Shown piece after piece: positions 1 to 5,232 of a stretch of DNA of 6,453 nt. Made by a program: the position numbers and the translations under genes. Numbering within the stretch: position 1 is the stretch's first letter; the number at the start of each line of letters is the position of its first letter. The notes under the pieces were generated by a model. The model was not told where the DNA came from. It saw only the letters and a program-made list of their open reading frames with translations, and searched no databases. The stretch is from Nitrososphaeraceae archaeon (GTDB taxonomy: Archaea > Thermoproteota > Nitrososphaeria > Nitrososphaerales > Nitrososphaeraceae): the NCBI GenBank assembly GCA_029240395.1, contig JAREAJ010000042.1, positions 1 through 6,453 of the forward strand. Reading direction: 5' to 3'.

Positions 1-109
1 TTACAAATTCCAAATCGCGGAAGCCATTCCGACATAGGTTGCAGAGATTCCCCCCAATGTCAAGGTCAGACAGTGGCTTTAACCACGGTTCACGCCACAA
101 TATTATCAT
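1..109 (-). CDS. N-terminal part of a putative zinc-knuckle protein, cut by the window edge
   Basis: An open frame runs leftward off the window from an ATG at 109 and gives 36 residues before the edge. It contains one C-x2-C knuckle (C23, C26) in the stretch NLCNLCRNGF, preceded by a tryptophan-rich start (WREPWLKPLSDLDIGG). In-frame GTG and TTG codons lie just upstream, so the true start could be up to about 20 residues earlier. The NLCNxCR stretch resembles the second knuckle of the 41-residue zinc-ribbon protein at 4868-4993, which suggests a related zinc-binding mini-protein. Only the start is visible, so no family can be assigned and a chance frame is possible. Confidence 0.35.
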   Translation of the reverse strand, partial: MIILWREPWLKPLSDLDIGGNLCNLCRNGFRDLEFV

Positions 110-226
110 TAGTATCACCTGCAAACCATATTCTTGCTTCTTTCATCTATACTTTCACTTGAGTTTGATTCTATACACGCCGCGAACTATAAAGCTTGCA
201 ACGCTCAAGATAAGCGTAGCCAGGGT

Positions 227-235
227 AAGATAAAT
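227..235 (+). promoter_or_regulatory. TATA-like box for the 57-residue membrane protein
   Basis: The A/T run AAGATAAAT is centred about 25 bp upstream of the GTG at 256. That is the spacing expected between an archaeal TATA box and the start of a leaderless mRNA. No Shine-Dalgarno sequence lies before the GTG. Confidence 0.4.
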
Positions 236-255
236 TTGTCGAACCTAAGATTATT

Positions 256-429
256 GTGGCGAATGCAAGGAGCATTTTATTTTTCATTTCTCTGATCCAT
301 ACTCTCATAGTATCTTTATTATTAATGCCTCATCTAGCATATGAAATGATGTACCTCATGGAGCGCTGTAATCCTTTACTGACGTTGGATCAGGTATTAG
401 CGGCATACCGGGGAAACATTAATCTATAA
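256..429 (+). CDS. Small single-pass membrane protein of unknown function, 57 residues
   Basis: A GTG-started frame encodes 57 residues and ends at TAA 427-429. The N-terminus is short and carries one arginine (MANARS). It is followed by an uninterrupted hydrophobic run at about residues 7-26 (ILFFISLIHTLIVSLLLMPH), long enough for one transmembrane helix. The remaining 30 residues are amphipathic and contain one cysteine (C38). An in-frame TAA lies at 226-228, and GTG 256 is the only usual start codon between them. A TATA-like box sits 25 bp upstream, so a leaderless transcript fits. The stop overlaps the promoter of the zinc-finger gene at 451, so the two genes are tightly packed. I do not recognise the family. 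It could be a membrane anchor, or the hydrophobic run could be a chance result of T-rich codons. Confidence 0.5.
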   Translation: MANARSILFFISLIHTLIVSLLLMPHLAYEMMYLMERCNPLLTLDQVLAAYRGNINL

Positions 430-431
430 TA
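424..431 (+). promoter_or_regulatory. TATA-like box for the C2H2 gene at 451
   Basis: CTATAATA is centred about 24 bp upstream of the GTG at 451, a spacing that predicts a leaderless mRNA. It overlaps the last codons of the membrane-protein frame. Confidence 0.5.
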
Positions 432-450
432 TTACCATAGTAAATTAGCA

Positions 451-651
451 GTGAACAATTTGGGTATCCCCACATCATATAATCTGTCCAGCGCGAATAA
501 GTGTCCCGCCTGTAATAGGGAGTTCAACAGCTTTGGAGCTAGACAAAGACATCTAGTTACCGAACATTTTCAGTACGGGGATTTGGCTGGGGTAAGAAGA
601 AACACACCCACTAAATACAATGAGGAGATCCAATCCATAAGCCCCGAATGA
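451..651 (+). CDS. C2H2 zinc-finger mini-protein, 66 residues
   Basis: This is a GTG-started, 66-residue protein with one C2H2 finger: C18-x2-C21-x12-H34-x4-H39. The core KCPACNREFNSF is followed by a helix containing RQRHLVTEH, which matches the usual C-x2-C, aromatic and helix, H-x3-5-H pattern. The finger is flanked by a 17-residue polar leader and a 27-residue hydrophilic tail without further cysteines. A single finger usually binds DNA weakly by itself, so a role in protein contact, RNA binding or assisted DNA binding is possible. The substrate cannot be read from the sequence. The GTG is preferred because a TATA-like box sits about 24 bp upstream and the frame has no ATG. Its stop faces the stop of the leftward TatD-like gene 69 bases away. 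Confidence 0.8.
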   Translation: MNNLGIPTSYNLSSANKCPACNREFNSFGARQRHLVTEHFQYGDLAGVRRNTPTKYNEEIQSISPE

Positions 652-720
652 GTACACAGCACACCCAAGTTAAACTCGCCAATTGCAGAGCATATATGCA
701 AGATACGGATATAATTATGT

Positions 721-1542
721 CTAAGGTTTCCACGTAAATTTAGTGGACTGTTTGAAAAACTCATAGGGATTATACAGAGTGACCTTTTCAATCGCCTTTG
801 TATCAAACTCCCCTGACCTTCTCATTTCCCTGGCAACCAACGGGACACTGAGCGGGTCAGAAATTCCCCAATCAGCTGCGCTATGTACCATTATCCGTTC
901 CGTCCCGTGTTTTTTTATTATCTTCATGGCCCTTTCTGGAGAAAGTTTAGTAAAAGGATAAACCGACAAACCGACCCACATCCCCAGTTCCAGAGTCTGG
1001 TCTACGGTTTCTTCGACGTTATGATCCACCAATATTCTTCTTCTATCATACTTTCTACTGCTAGTTTCCTGAAGTATTTTCTCAATTCTTCTCATCCCTT
1101 CCGGCTTGTTATTATGGGGTAAGTGAATGGTCATGAGCATATTTTTCTCCGAAGCGATGTCCATTTGTTTTCTAAAAATTTCATCTTCCAAGTCGTTAAT
1201 CAAATTGTAGCCTATTTCGCCTATGGCAACCACCCTTTCTCTGTCTAAGTAGCCATTGCTAACCATCGCTTGCAAAGCATCTAAGGCCAGTGGTCTTTCT
1301 GCAGCCTCTTTTGGGTTCACCGAAATGCATACAAACTGCTCTATCCCAAACTCTTTGGCTCTAACTGTTTCAAATGTGATCATGTGCTCCCAATAGTCTT
1401 CGAATGTACCCACAAATCTTCTTGGCGCGCCAAGCCAAAACGAAGGCTGAACTATGACTTCAATGCCTGCCTTAGACATCTTATCATAATCATCGGTCGT
1501 TCGGGAGTACATGTGAATATGAGGATCAAAGTACCTGCCCAC
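721..1542 (-). CDS. TatD/amidohydrolase-like metal-dependent TIM-barrel hydrolase (COG1099-like)
   Basis: This 273-residue protein has the signature of TatD-related, amidohydrolase-superfamily TIM-barrel enzymes. An HxH pair lies at the end of strand 1 (DPHIH, H8 and H10). GEIGYN follows with E109, then TIHLPH with H140 (or H143), VDHN with H174, and HSAADWG with D224. This is the expected H-x-H / E / H / H / D set for a binuclear metal site. Length fits the family (about 250-290). The family includes nucleases and other phosphoester or C-N hydrolases, and the archaeal COG1099 branch has no settled substrate, so only a hydrolase role is claimed. No signal peptide is seen, so it is probably cytoplasmic. 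The start is a GTG; an in-frame TAA lies two codons upstream, so the N-terminus is fixed. It is divergent from cobT, with separate promoters in a 185-base spacer. Confidence 0.88.
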   Translation of the reverse strand: MGRYFDPHIHMYSRTTDDYDKMSKAGIEVIVQPSFWLGAPRRFVGTFEDYWEHMITFETVRAKEFGIEQFVCISVNPKEAAERPLALDALQAMVSNGYLDRERVVAIGEIGYNLINDLEDEIFRKQMDIASEKNMLMTIHLPHNNKPEGMRRIEKILQETSSRKYDRRRILVDHNVEETVDQTLELGMWVGLSVYPFTKLSPERAMKIIKKHGTERIMVHSAADWGISDPLSVPLVAREMRRSGEFDTKAIEKVTLYNPYEFFKQSTKFTWKP

Positions 1543-1570
1543 GGTTTATGCCCTTTCTCTTTCTCCCCAG

Positions 1571-1579
1571 TATATTAAG
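1571..1579 (-). promoter_or_regulatory. TATA-like box for the TatD-like gene
   Basis: Read on the minus strand this is CTTAATATA, centred about 33 bp upstream of the GTG at 1542, which predicts a leader of only a few bases. A second A/T-rich candidate lies farther upstream at 1590-1606, so the choice of box is uncertain. Confidence 0.4.
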
Positions 1580-1695
1580 CAAATGTTCCTATAATAAATA
1601 AAAATTAATCTTTGTGTACAAATCCAATTAATAACAGCAGGACAGATATTAGACTGTTGAACGCCAACAAGCACAAGTCAGTTGATAAAAATAAT

Positions 1696-1705
1696 ATATT
1701 TATAA
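1696..1705 (+). promoter_or_regulatory. TATA box for cobT
   Basis: ATATTTATAA is close to the archaeal consensus TTTATATA and is centred about 27 bp upstream of the GTG at 1728. The mRNA should therefore begin at or next to the start codon and be leaderless. No Shine-Dalgarno sequence is present. Confidence 0.6.
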
Positions 1706-1727
1706 CAACTATTCCCGCCAACATCAA

Positions 1728-2855
1728 GTGTCTCCATCAGTTTTTCAAGATATTGTACCCGTAGGTGAGCTCTCATCCTTTCAGGCAATGAAGGAGTTAG
1801 CCTCGTTTCCAATGGTAAACCCTGTCTTTGTCTGCGTAATTTCATATACGGCTACGTGTGAGATCCCACAGATCACCTTTGCAGGAGCCAATCCATTACT
1901 ACTACGGTTTACATCTCCAGCAGATGCTGAATTCCTATATTACGGACATTGTAAATGCATAGATAAAGTTCCCGTAACCCCTGATGGTAAGCCGACACCT
2001 GCTATAATTACACGTGCGGCTCTTAGGTTGTCAGGTATTCCATTTTTTGTAGTGGAAGCAGGTTCAAAAATAAAGCCTTCTATACCTCATATTTCATTTA
2101 ACCTACCACCCGGCAATAACATACGATCTGGAATTGGCCTGAATATTGGCGATGTCAAAAAGGCTTATGAATATGGAGTTATTCTGGGAAGTCAGCTCGC
2201 ACGGACAAATAGTACTGTAATAATCGGCGAGAGTATACCAGGTGGCACTACTACTGCGCTCGGGATTTTGACAGCACTTGGGATAGATGCTAAAAATAAG
2301 ACTAGCAGTAGCATGCCCCAAAATCCTCACGATTTAAAAAATCAAATAGTTTTAGAAGGCATGAAAAATGCAAATATCTCATTCGGAGGCTTACAAGGAG
2401 ACCCGCTTAAAGCTGTCTCAATTTTGGGCGATCCCATGGTTCCATCGGTAGCGGGGATAGTAAATGGCATTCTTAGGCTCACTTCTAGCAATGCTCATGT
2501 GATCCTCGCGGGAGGAACTCAAATGGCATCAGTACTCGCGGTGCTCAAATCAATGGACTGTCCTCTTGAAAGAATCTGTATAGGTACCACGGCTTACGTA
2601 GCAGAGGATAGATCTTCAAATCTTGCAAAACTCGTTAAAACAATATCTGCAGATATTCGTATCTATAAATCCGATCCACATCTAGCGTATTCGTCATATC
2701 CTGGCTTGCAGGCTTTTGCAAGGGGTTATGTGAAAGAAGGTGTTGGCGCTGGAGGAGCTTCAATCGCAGCTATGCTGAAGTCCGGAGGACAAATCAACGG
2801 GGATATATTACTTAGGGAGGTGGAACAAGAATATTATGCTTTATCAAGCAAGTAA
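1728..2855 (+). CDS. cobT: Archaeal CobT-like nicotinate-nucleotide phosphoribosyltransferase (TIGR00303 type)
   Basis: This 375-residue protein matches the archaeal CobT-like family, formerly UPF0284. CobT moves the phosphoribosyl group of nicotinate mononucleotide to a lower-ligand base such as 5,6-dimethylbenzimidazole, giving the alpha-ribotide used in the last steps of cobalamin assembly. It is cytoplasmic. Visible motifs are GESIPGGTTTALG (167-179), GDPMVPSVAGI (234-244), VILAGGTQMAS (258-268) and a C-terminal KEGVGAGGAS (336-345). By position, E337 in that last motif corresponds to the catalytic glutamate of bacterial CobT (E317 in Salmonella, in a GEGSG context). Length fits the family. 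GTG 1728 is chosen because a good TATA box lies 27 bp upstream and no other usual start occurs before the upstream in-frame TAA at 1692. No other cobalamin gene is in the window, so the exact base used cannot be told. Confidence 0.88.
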   Translation: MSPSVFQDIVPVGELSSFQAMKELASFPMVNPVFVCVISYTATCEIPQITFAGANPLLLRFTSPADAEFLYYGHCKCIDKVPVTPDGKPTPAIITRAALRLSGIPFFVVEAGSKIKPSIPHISFNLPPGNNIRSGIGLNIGDVKKAYEYGVILGSQLARTNSTVIIGESIPGGTTTALGILTALGIDAKNKTSSSMPQNPHDLKNQIVLEGMKNANISFGGLQGDPLKAVSILGDPMVPSVAGIVNGILRLTSSNAHVILAGGTQMASVLAVLKSMDCPLERICIGTTAYVAEDRSSNLAKLVKTISADIRIYKSDPHLAYSSYPGLQAFARGYVKEGVGAGGASIAAMLKSGGQINGDILLREVEQEYYALSSK

Positions 2856-2930
2856 GACGAATATGAACCCCACTTTTCTGTTCAGTCCCAATGGAACTGT
2901 TCAGCCTTCAGTTACGGATTCAGCTTGGGA

Positions 2931-2962
2931 AACTTATGAGTGACGATGTCCTCACTCAAGTT
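2931..2962. other. Hairpin-forming inverted repeat in the convergent spacer
   Basis: Arms TGAGTGA (2937-2943) and TCACTCA (2952-2958) are perfectly complementary around an 8-base loop. The stem can extend by four more pairs (AACT with AGTT) if two bases bulge on the left arm. It lies about 75 bases after the cobT stop and is not followed by a T-run on the plus strand. It may be an mRNA 3' processing or stability hairpin; function is unknown. Confidence 0.45.
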
Positions 2963-2980
2963 ATCCAATAGCTACGCCCG

Positions 2981-3001
2981 GTAAAAAATTAACGCAAAAA
3001 T
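2981..3001 (-). terminator. T-rich terminator for the ACT-domain gene
   Basis: On the minus strand this reads as two T-runs, TTTTT then TTTTTT, separated by GCGTTAA. It starts about 70 bases after the TGA at 3072. Archaeal RNA polymerase terminates at such U-tracts without needing a hairpin. Confidence 0.5.
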
Positions 3002-3071
3002 ATCATGTGTGAATTTGGAGAGCATAAGCTGGAATTGCAAGTCATATCTGAACACACACAATCACACCAAC

Positions 3072-3824
3072 TCATGGAGCTTCTTTGACTTTTGTAACTA
3101 TTTTCGCTCTTAGCAACTCGTACGCCCTAGCAGCGTCTTTTTCGTTAAGTATGAGCACAATTTCATTGGGGGTAAAAAAGGCATCACGCAGTCTTATTTG
3201 ATTTTTGTAAAGGACGTCGGAGACGACAGATAAAAGATTATACGGATCTTTCTGTATGCCTTCATTAGACTTTGCGCCTACAGGTGATGGAAGCGTGATT
3301 GTTATCTTTGAAAGACCAGCTCTCATCCTCCCGGCGAACTTCTGAGACGCCAGAGAAAGTATATTCCTAATTTCTGTGACATCTTCGGCGAATAATCGAA
3401 GCTGCTTATTAGTTTGAAAAAGATTATAATAGAAGGGGCTGCTTTGGTTGTCTTTTTCAATCATCTCATCTAAGATGTTAGAAAGCTGCTCGAAATCCCT
3501 ATCATCAAAATCCACATCGATAATGCTGCCGGTCAACGACATTCGTGTGCCTTCCCCAAAATGGCTACTAGAATTGCCGATCAGGTTACCATCCTGTCGT
3601 TGTTCTTCGCGCAACGAATCAGCAAATCGCTTTATAGCGACTACTATCGTCCCAACATTAACTCTTGATGTTGTTATTCTTTCAACTTCGGGCCTTATTC
3701 TTTGCGCGAGTGCAGTGTAATTGGCAATTCCCAGCTGAATCGCTTGGAAGTAAAGAGGATTAGACGATAATACTTCTCGTATTGCAAAGGGTACAGATAC
3801 GGGACTGGAGTACATTAGATCCAT
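3072..3824 (-). CDS. Archaeal ACT-domain-like protein with a helical N-terminal region, 250 residues
   Basis: This 250-residue soluble protein has two parts. Residues about 8-72 form a helical segment (VPFAIREVLSSNP, then IANYTALAQRI and TIVVAIKRFADSL) that looks like a small winged or helix-turn-helix fold. The rest looks like ACT-type beta-alpha-beta units. SKITITLP (172-179) and NEIVLILNEKDAARAYELLR (220-239) carry the strand-loop-helix pattern of ACT ligand-binding domains, in which a helix follows an acidic turn. ACT domains bind amino acids or other small ligands and control enzymes or transcription. I recognise the general type as common in Thaumarchaeota but without an assigned function. 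A ligand-responsive regulator is an inference. No membrane segment is present. ATG 3824 is the first start. It faces the cobT end, and its promoter is divergent from the Hsp20 pseudogene and carries a striking inverted repeat. Confidence 0.72.
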   Translation of the reverse strand: MDLMYSSPVSVPFAIREVLSSNPLYFQAIQLGIANYTALAQRIRPEVERITTSRVNVGTIVVAIKRFADSLREEQRQDGNLIGNSSSHFGEGTRMSLTGSIIDVDFDDRDFEQLSNILDEMIEKDNQSSPFYYNLFQTNKQLRLFAEDVTEIRNILSLASQKFAGRMRAGLSKITITLPSPVGAKSNEGIQKDPYNLLSVVSDVLYKNQIRLRDAFFTPNEIVLILNEKDAARAYELLRAKIVTKVKEAP

Positions 3825-3836
3825 ATGTTAGGTCAG

Positions 3837-3858
3837 ATCAGTAATAAGTGTTACTGAT
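3837..3858. promoter_or_regulatory. Putative operator 1 (GTAA-N6-TTAC) in the ACT-gene promoter
   Basis: Perfect 8-base arms ATCAGTAA and TTACTGAT flank a 6-base spacer (TAAGTG). The repeat ends 13 bases before the ATG at 3824. It covers the space between the likely TATA-like element (minus strand, 3855-3863) and the transcription start, so a bound protein would repress. It shares the GTAA-N6-TTAC core with the repeat at 3877-3896. Confidence 0.55.
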
Positions 3859-3863
3859 ATGTA
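3855..3863 (-). promoter_or_regulatory. TATA-like element for the ACT-domain gene
   Basis: The minus-strand sequence TTACATATC is centred about 35 bp upstream of the ATG at 3824, giving a predicted leader of roughly ten bases. It overlaps the outer edge of operator 1. The match to consensus is modest. Confidence 0.3.
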
Positions 3864-3870
3864 AGAAGGC

Positions 3871-3880
3871 GTATATTATG
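3871..3880 (+). promoter_or_regulatory. TATA-like box of the dead Hsp20 gene
   Basis: GTATATTATG is centred about 34 bp before the ATG at 3910 that probably began the ancestral hsp20 gene. It overlaps the left end of operator 2. The promoter may still be active even though the gene is broken. Confidence 0.35.
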
Positions 3881-3896
3881 TAATAGCTATTACATA
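3877..3896. promoter_or_regulatory. Putative operator 2, perfect 20-bp palindrome (GTAA-N6-TTAC core)
   Basis: TATGTAATAGCTATTACATA is identical to its reverse complement over all 20 bases. Its core, GTAA-TAGCTA-TTAC, has the same half-sites and spacing as operator 1, whose centre is 39 bp away. It sits just downstream of a TATA-like box for the rightward Hsp20 pseudogene, mirroring the position of operator 1 in the ACT-gene promoter. Confidence 0.6.
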
Positions 3897-3909
3897 CCTC
3901 TGGCGAAAC

Positions 3910-4270
3910 ATGTGTAGACCCGTGGAACTTTAGCTAGATTTGATATAGACAGAGAATTTGTGGAAGTAGAAGATACGTTGAATCGAATATTTAGAACTGT
4001 TTGAACAATGAAGCCCTCGGATGTGAGAAGGTTTCCTTACTACTATGGCTACCGTGACCATTGGTGCAGATGGTAAACCTAAGGTAAAGGATGTTTGGAA
4101 ACATTAGACCTTCAACCAAAGGACTTGTCGAGCAAAGTGGGCGAGGGGCTCCACTCGTGGATACTGCTGTTAATGACCAACTAGATCCTGGGTCTAGATG
4201 AAAAGGAGTGACGGTGTGTCTGTCTTCATACAGTAAAAAAGTCCATGTCCTGTATGTATGTCTTAGAGTT
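3910..4270 (+). pseudogene. Decayed Hsp20 (small heat-shock, alpha-crystallin) gene
   Basis: Pieces of an archaeal Hsp20 appear in correct order across three frames. Frame one (from 3918) gives LARFDIDREFVEVEDTLNR, then a TGA at 4002-4004, then in the same frame VRRFPYYYGY. A +1 shift near 4053 leads to VTIGADGKPKVKD. Another +1 shift near 4093 leads to FGNIRPSTKGLVEQ and then APLVD. A TGA at 4199-4201 interrupts the frame just where the alpha-crystallin start (AELPGV-like) should be, followed by KGVTVCLSSYSKKVHV. Archaeal Hsp20 proteins typically carry a DGKP, FGN-x-RP, PLVD order at this place. The first codons from ATG 3910 (MCRPVEL) need one more frameshift to join. The remains run up to the promoter of the VOC gene, and the C-terminal half is lost or unrecognisable. 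The ancestral protein would have been an ATP-independent cytoplasmic chaperone. Two stops plus at least two frameshifts make a working product very unlikely. Confidence 0.75.
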
Positions 4271-4278
4271 TTTATACT
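4271..4278 (+). promoter_or_regulatory. TATA box for the VOC gene
   Basis: TTTATACT is centred about 33 bp upstream of ATG 4307 and predicts a leader of about seven bases. This supports ATG 4307 as the start over the in-frame GTG/ATG-like codons near 4208. Confidence 0.5.
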
Positions 4279-4306
4279 AAACATTCCCTATAGTTACTTG
4301 ATCCGA

Positions 4307-4732
4307 ATGTTCAGGCGAATAAACGCAGTTATTCTTCTTGTTCAAGACATGAACAAATCCATTGATTTTTATACCAATGTGCTAGGAATGGAAAAAAAGC
4401 AGGAATCAGAGGACTGGGTAGAGTTTCTGAAACAAGGCACCGTTCTAGCGCTGCATCCTATCAAAAAGAGGAGGAAGGTAAACACCAGTGAAAACCAAAG
4501 TAGTGCGAGGATTCCAAATGCTTTGATAGGATTTAACGTAAGCGACCTGGAAGCCGTATGTAACGAGCTTAAAGCGAAGAATGTTAAATTCTTCAAGAAC
4601 CTCAAAAACGAATCATTTGGAAAACATGCTATTATACAAGATCCTGAGGGAAATTTGATATCATTAGCAGAAATGGCCCCCAAAGAAGAGTTTATGCAAA
4701 TACCCTATTATCACGGATTTGCTCCTATCTAG
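4307..4732 (+). CDS. VOC-fold (glyoxalase/bleomycin-resistance type) protein without the usual metal ligands, 141 residues
   Basis: The protein has the two paired beta-alpha-beta-beta-beta modules of the vicinal-oxygen-chelate fold. Module 1 runs over about residues 4-51 (INAVILLVQDMNKSIDFYTNVLGM, with the DMxxSIDFYxxVLGM signature at 14-28). Module 2 covers about 70-123 (ALIGFNVSDLEAVCNELKAKNV, then IIQDPEGNLISLAE). Length is normal for a single-domain member. Aligned to glyoxalase I, the four metal positions (H, E, H, E) hold A7, A48, L73 and S119, so a glyoxalase metal centre is not expected. A ligand-binding or resistance-type role is more likely, and the substrate is unknown. The frame is open about 33 codons upstream of ATG 4307, but that stretch is remnant Hsp20 sequence. 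A TATA box lies at 4271-4278. Confidence 0.82.
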   Translation: MFRRINAVILLVQDMNKSIDFYTNVLGMEKKQESEDWVEFLKQGTVLALHPIKKRRKVNTSENQSSARIPNALIGFNVSDLEAVCNELKAKNVKFFKNLKNESFGKHAIIQDPEGNLISLAEMAPKEEFMQIPYYHGFAPI

Positions 4733-4867
4733 AATGCAGTTGCCATTCGGGAATCTTTTAACCGCATGAGGGGGACCTTGCCACCCAGTAGAATAGGTAC
4801 ATCAGGACTCTTTGAATAGGAATCTCTACTACTTTTAAATCGAGTTCAGATAATGGTAAGCATTTAG

Positions 4868-4993
4868 CTAGTATCCATAGGCACCGTCTTCTGGCCTGCA
4901 TTGGTTACACAAGTTCATTTCTTTATCTTTATCTGATTTTGAACGTACAACCTCGACGTTTGCCATTCCACATCGGTTGCAAGTTCCTTTCAA
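4868..4993 (-). CDS. Zinc-ribbon mini-protein, 41 residues
   Basis: This leftward frame is short but highly structured. It begins MKGTCNRCGMANVEVVRS and ends MNLCNQCRPEDGAYGY. Two C-x2-C knuckles (C5/C8 and C29/C32) are spaced 20 residues apart, which is the arrangement of a complete zinc ribbon with one Zn(II) site. A charged turn (SKSDKDKE) lies between them. An in-frame TAG lies at 5009-5011, and the only usual start after it is TTG 4993. A TATA-like CCTTAAATAG (minus strand, 5024-5033) lies about 35 bp upstream. Stand-alone ribbons of this size bind nucleic acids or larger protein complexes, but the partner cannot be told here. The gene is convergent with the VOC gene. Confidence 0.65.
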   Translation of the reverse strand: MKGTCNRCGMANVEVVRSKSDKDKEMNLCNQCRPEDGAYGY

Positions 4994-5023
4994 ATCTATT
5001 ACAGCGTACTAGTATTTGTCTTC

Positions 5024-5033
5024 CTATTTAAGG
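5024..5033 (-). promoter_or_regulatory. TATA-like box for the zinc-ribbon gene
   Basis: The minus-strand sequence CCTTAAATAG is centred about 35 bp upstream of TTG 4993, so the leader would be roughly ten bases. Confidence 0.35.
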
Positions 5034-5173
5034 ACGGCTGGGTTCGTTTACCGACCCGCCAGACCACTCTACTAATCTATGCGAATGATGATGAACGGTA
5101 CGCCTTGTCTAATTAAGGAATCAGGAACAAAGCGAAGCAATTGCCACTCGGATTTGAGATTGAACTGAGGACA

Positions 5174-5182
5174 TTTATATAA
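5174..5182 (+). promoter_or_regulatory. Strong TATA box for the second C2H2 gene
   Basis: TTTATATAA matches the archaeal TATA consensus almost exactly. Transcription should start near 5204, giving a leader of 20-30 bases before the ATG. This is longer than for its neighbours and fits the presence of a GAGGG ribosome-binding sequence at 5220-5224. Confidence 0.6.
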
Positions 5183-5232
5183 CGCTGTTCCACTTCAGTC
5201 CGTGAAAGTCCGACTAATCGAGGGCAATGCTA

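Noticed and set aside
39..233. 64-codon rightward frame at the left end
   Set aside because: It has no promoter at the right spacing and no domain, and it overlaps the zinc-knuckle ORF on the other strand.
779..1578. Several rightward frames opposite the TatD-like gene
   Set aside because: They are antisense shadows of a well-supported enzyme, with no domain content of their own.
2863..2943. 26-residue frame just after cobT (MNPTFLFSPNG...)
   Set aside because: No ribosome-binding site and no motif; the frame ends inside the hairpin.
3991..4284. 97-codon leftward frame
   Set aside because: It is antisense to the Hsp20 remnant, has low-complexity Ser/Thr/Pro composition and no recognisable domain.
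4208..4306. N-terminal extension of the VOC protein by 33 residues
   Set aside because: The stretch (TVCLSSYSKKVHV and following) is the tail of the Hsp20 remnant in the same frame, and the TATA box at 4271-4278 lies inside it.
4369..4683. 104-codon frame opposite the VOC gene
   Set aside because: It is an antisense shadow; the VOC signature is on the other strand.
5036..5070. GGTTCG next to a GACCCGCC stretch, considered as a tRNA T-arm
   Set aside because: The stem halves do not pair and no cloverleaf could be built around it.
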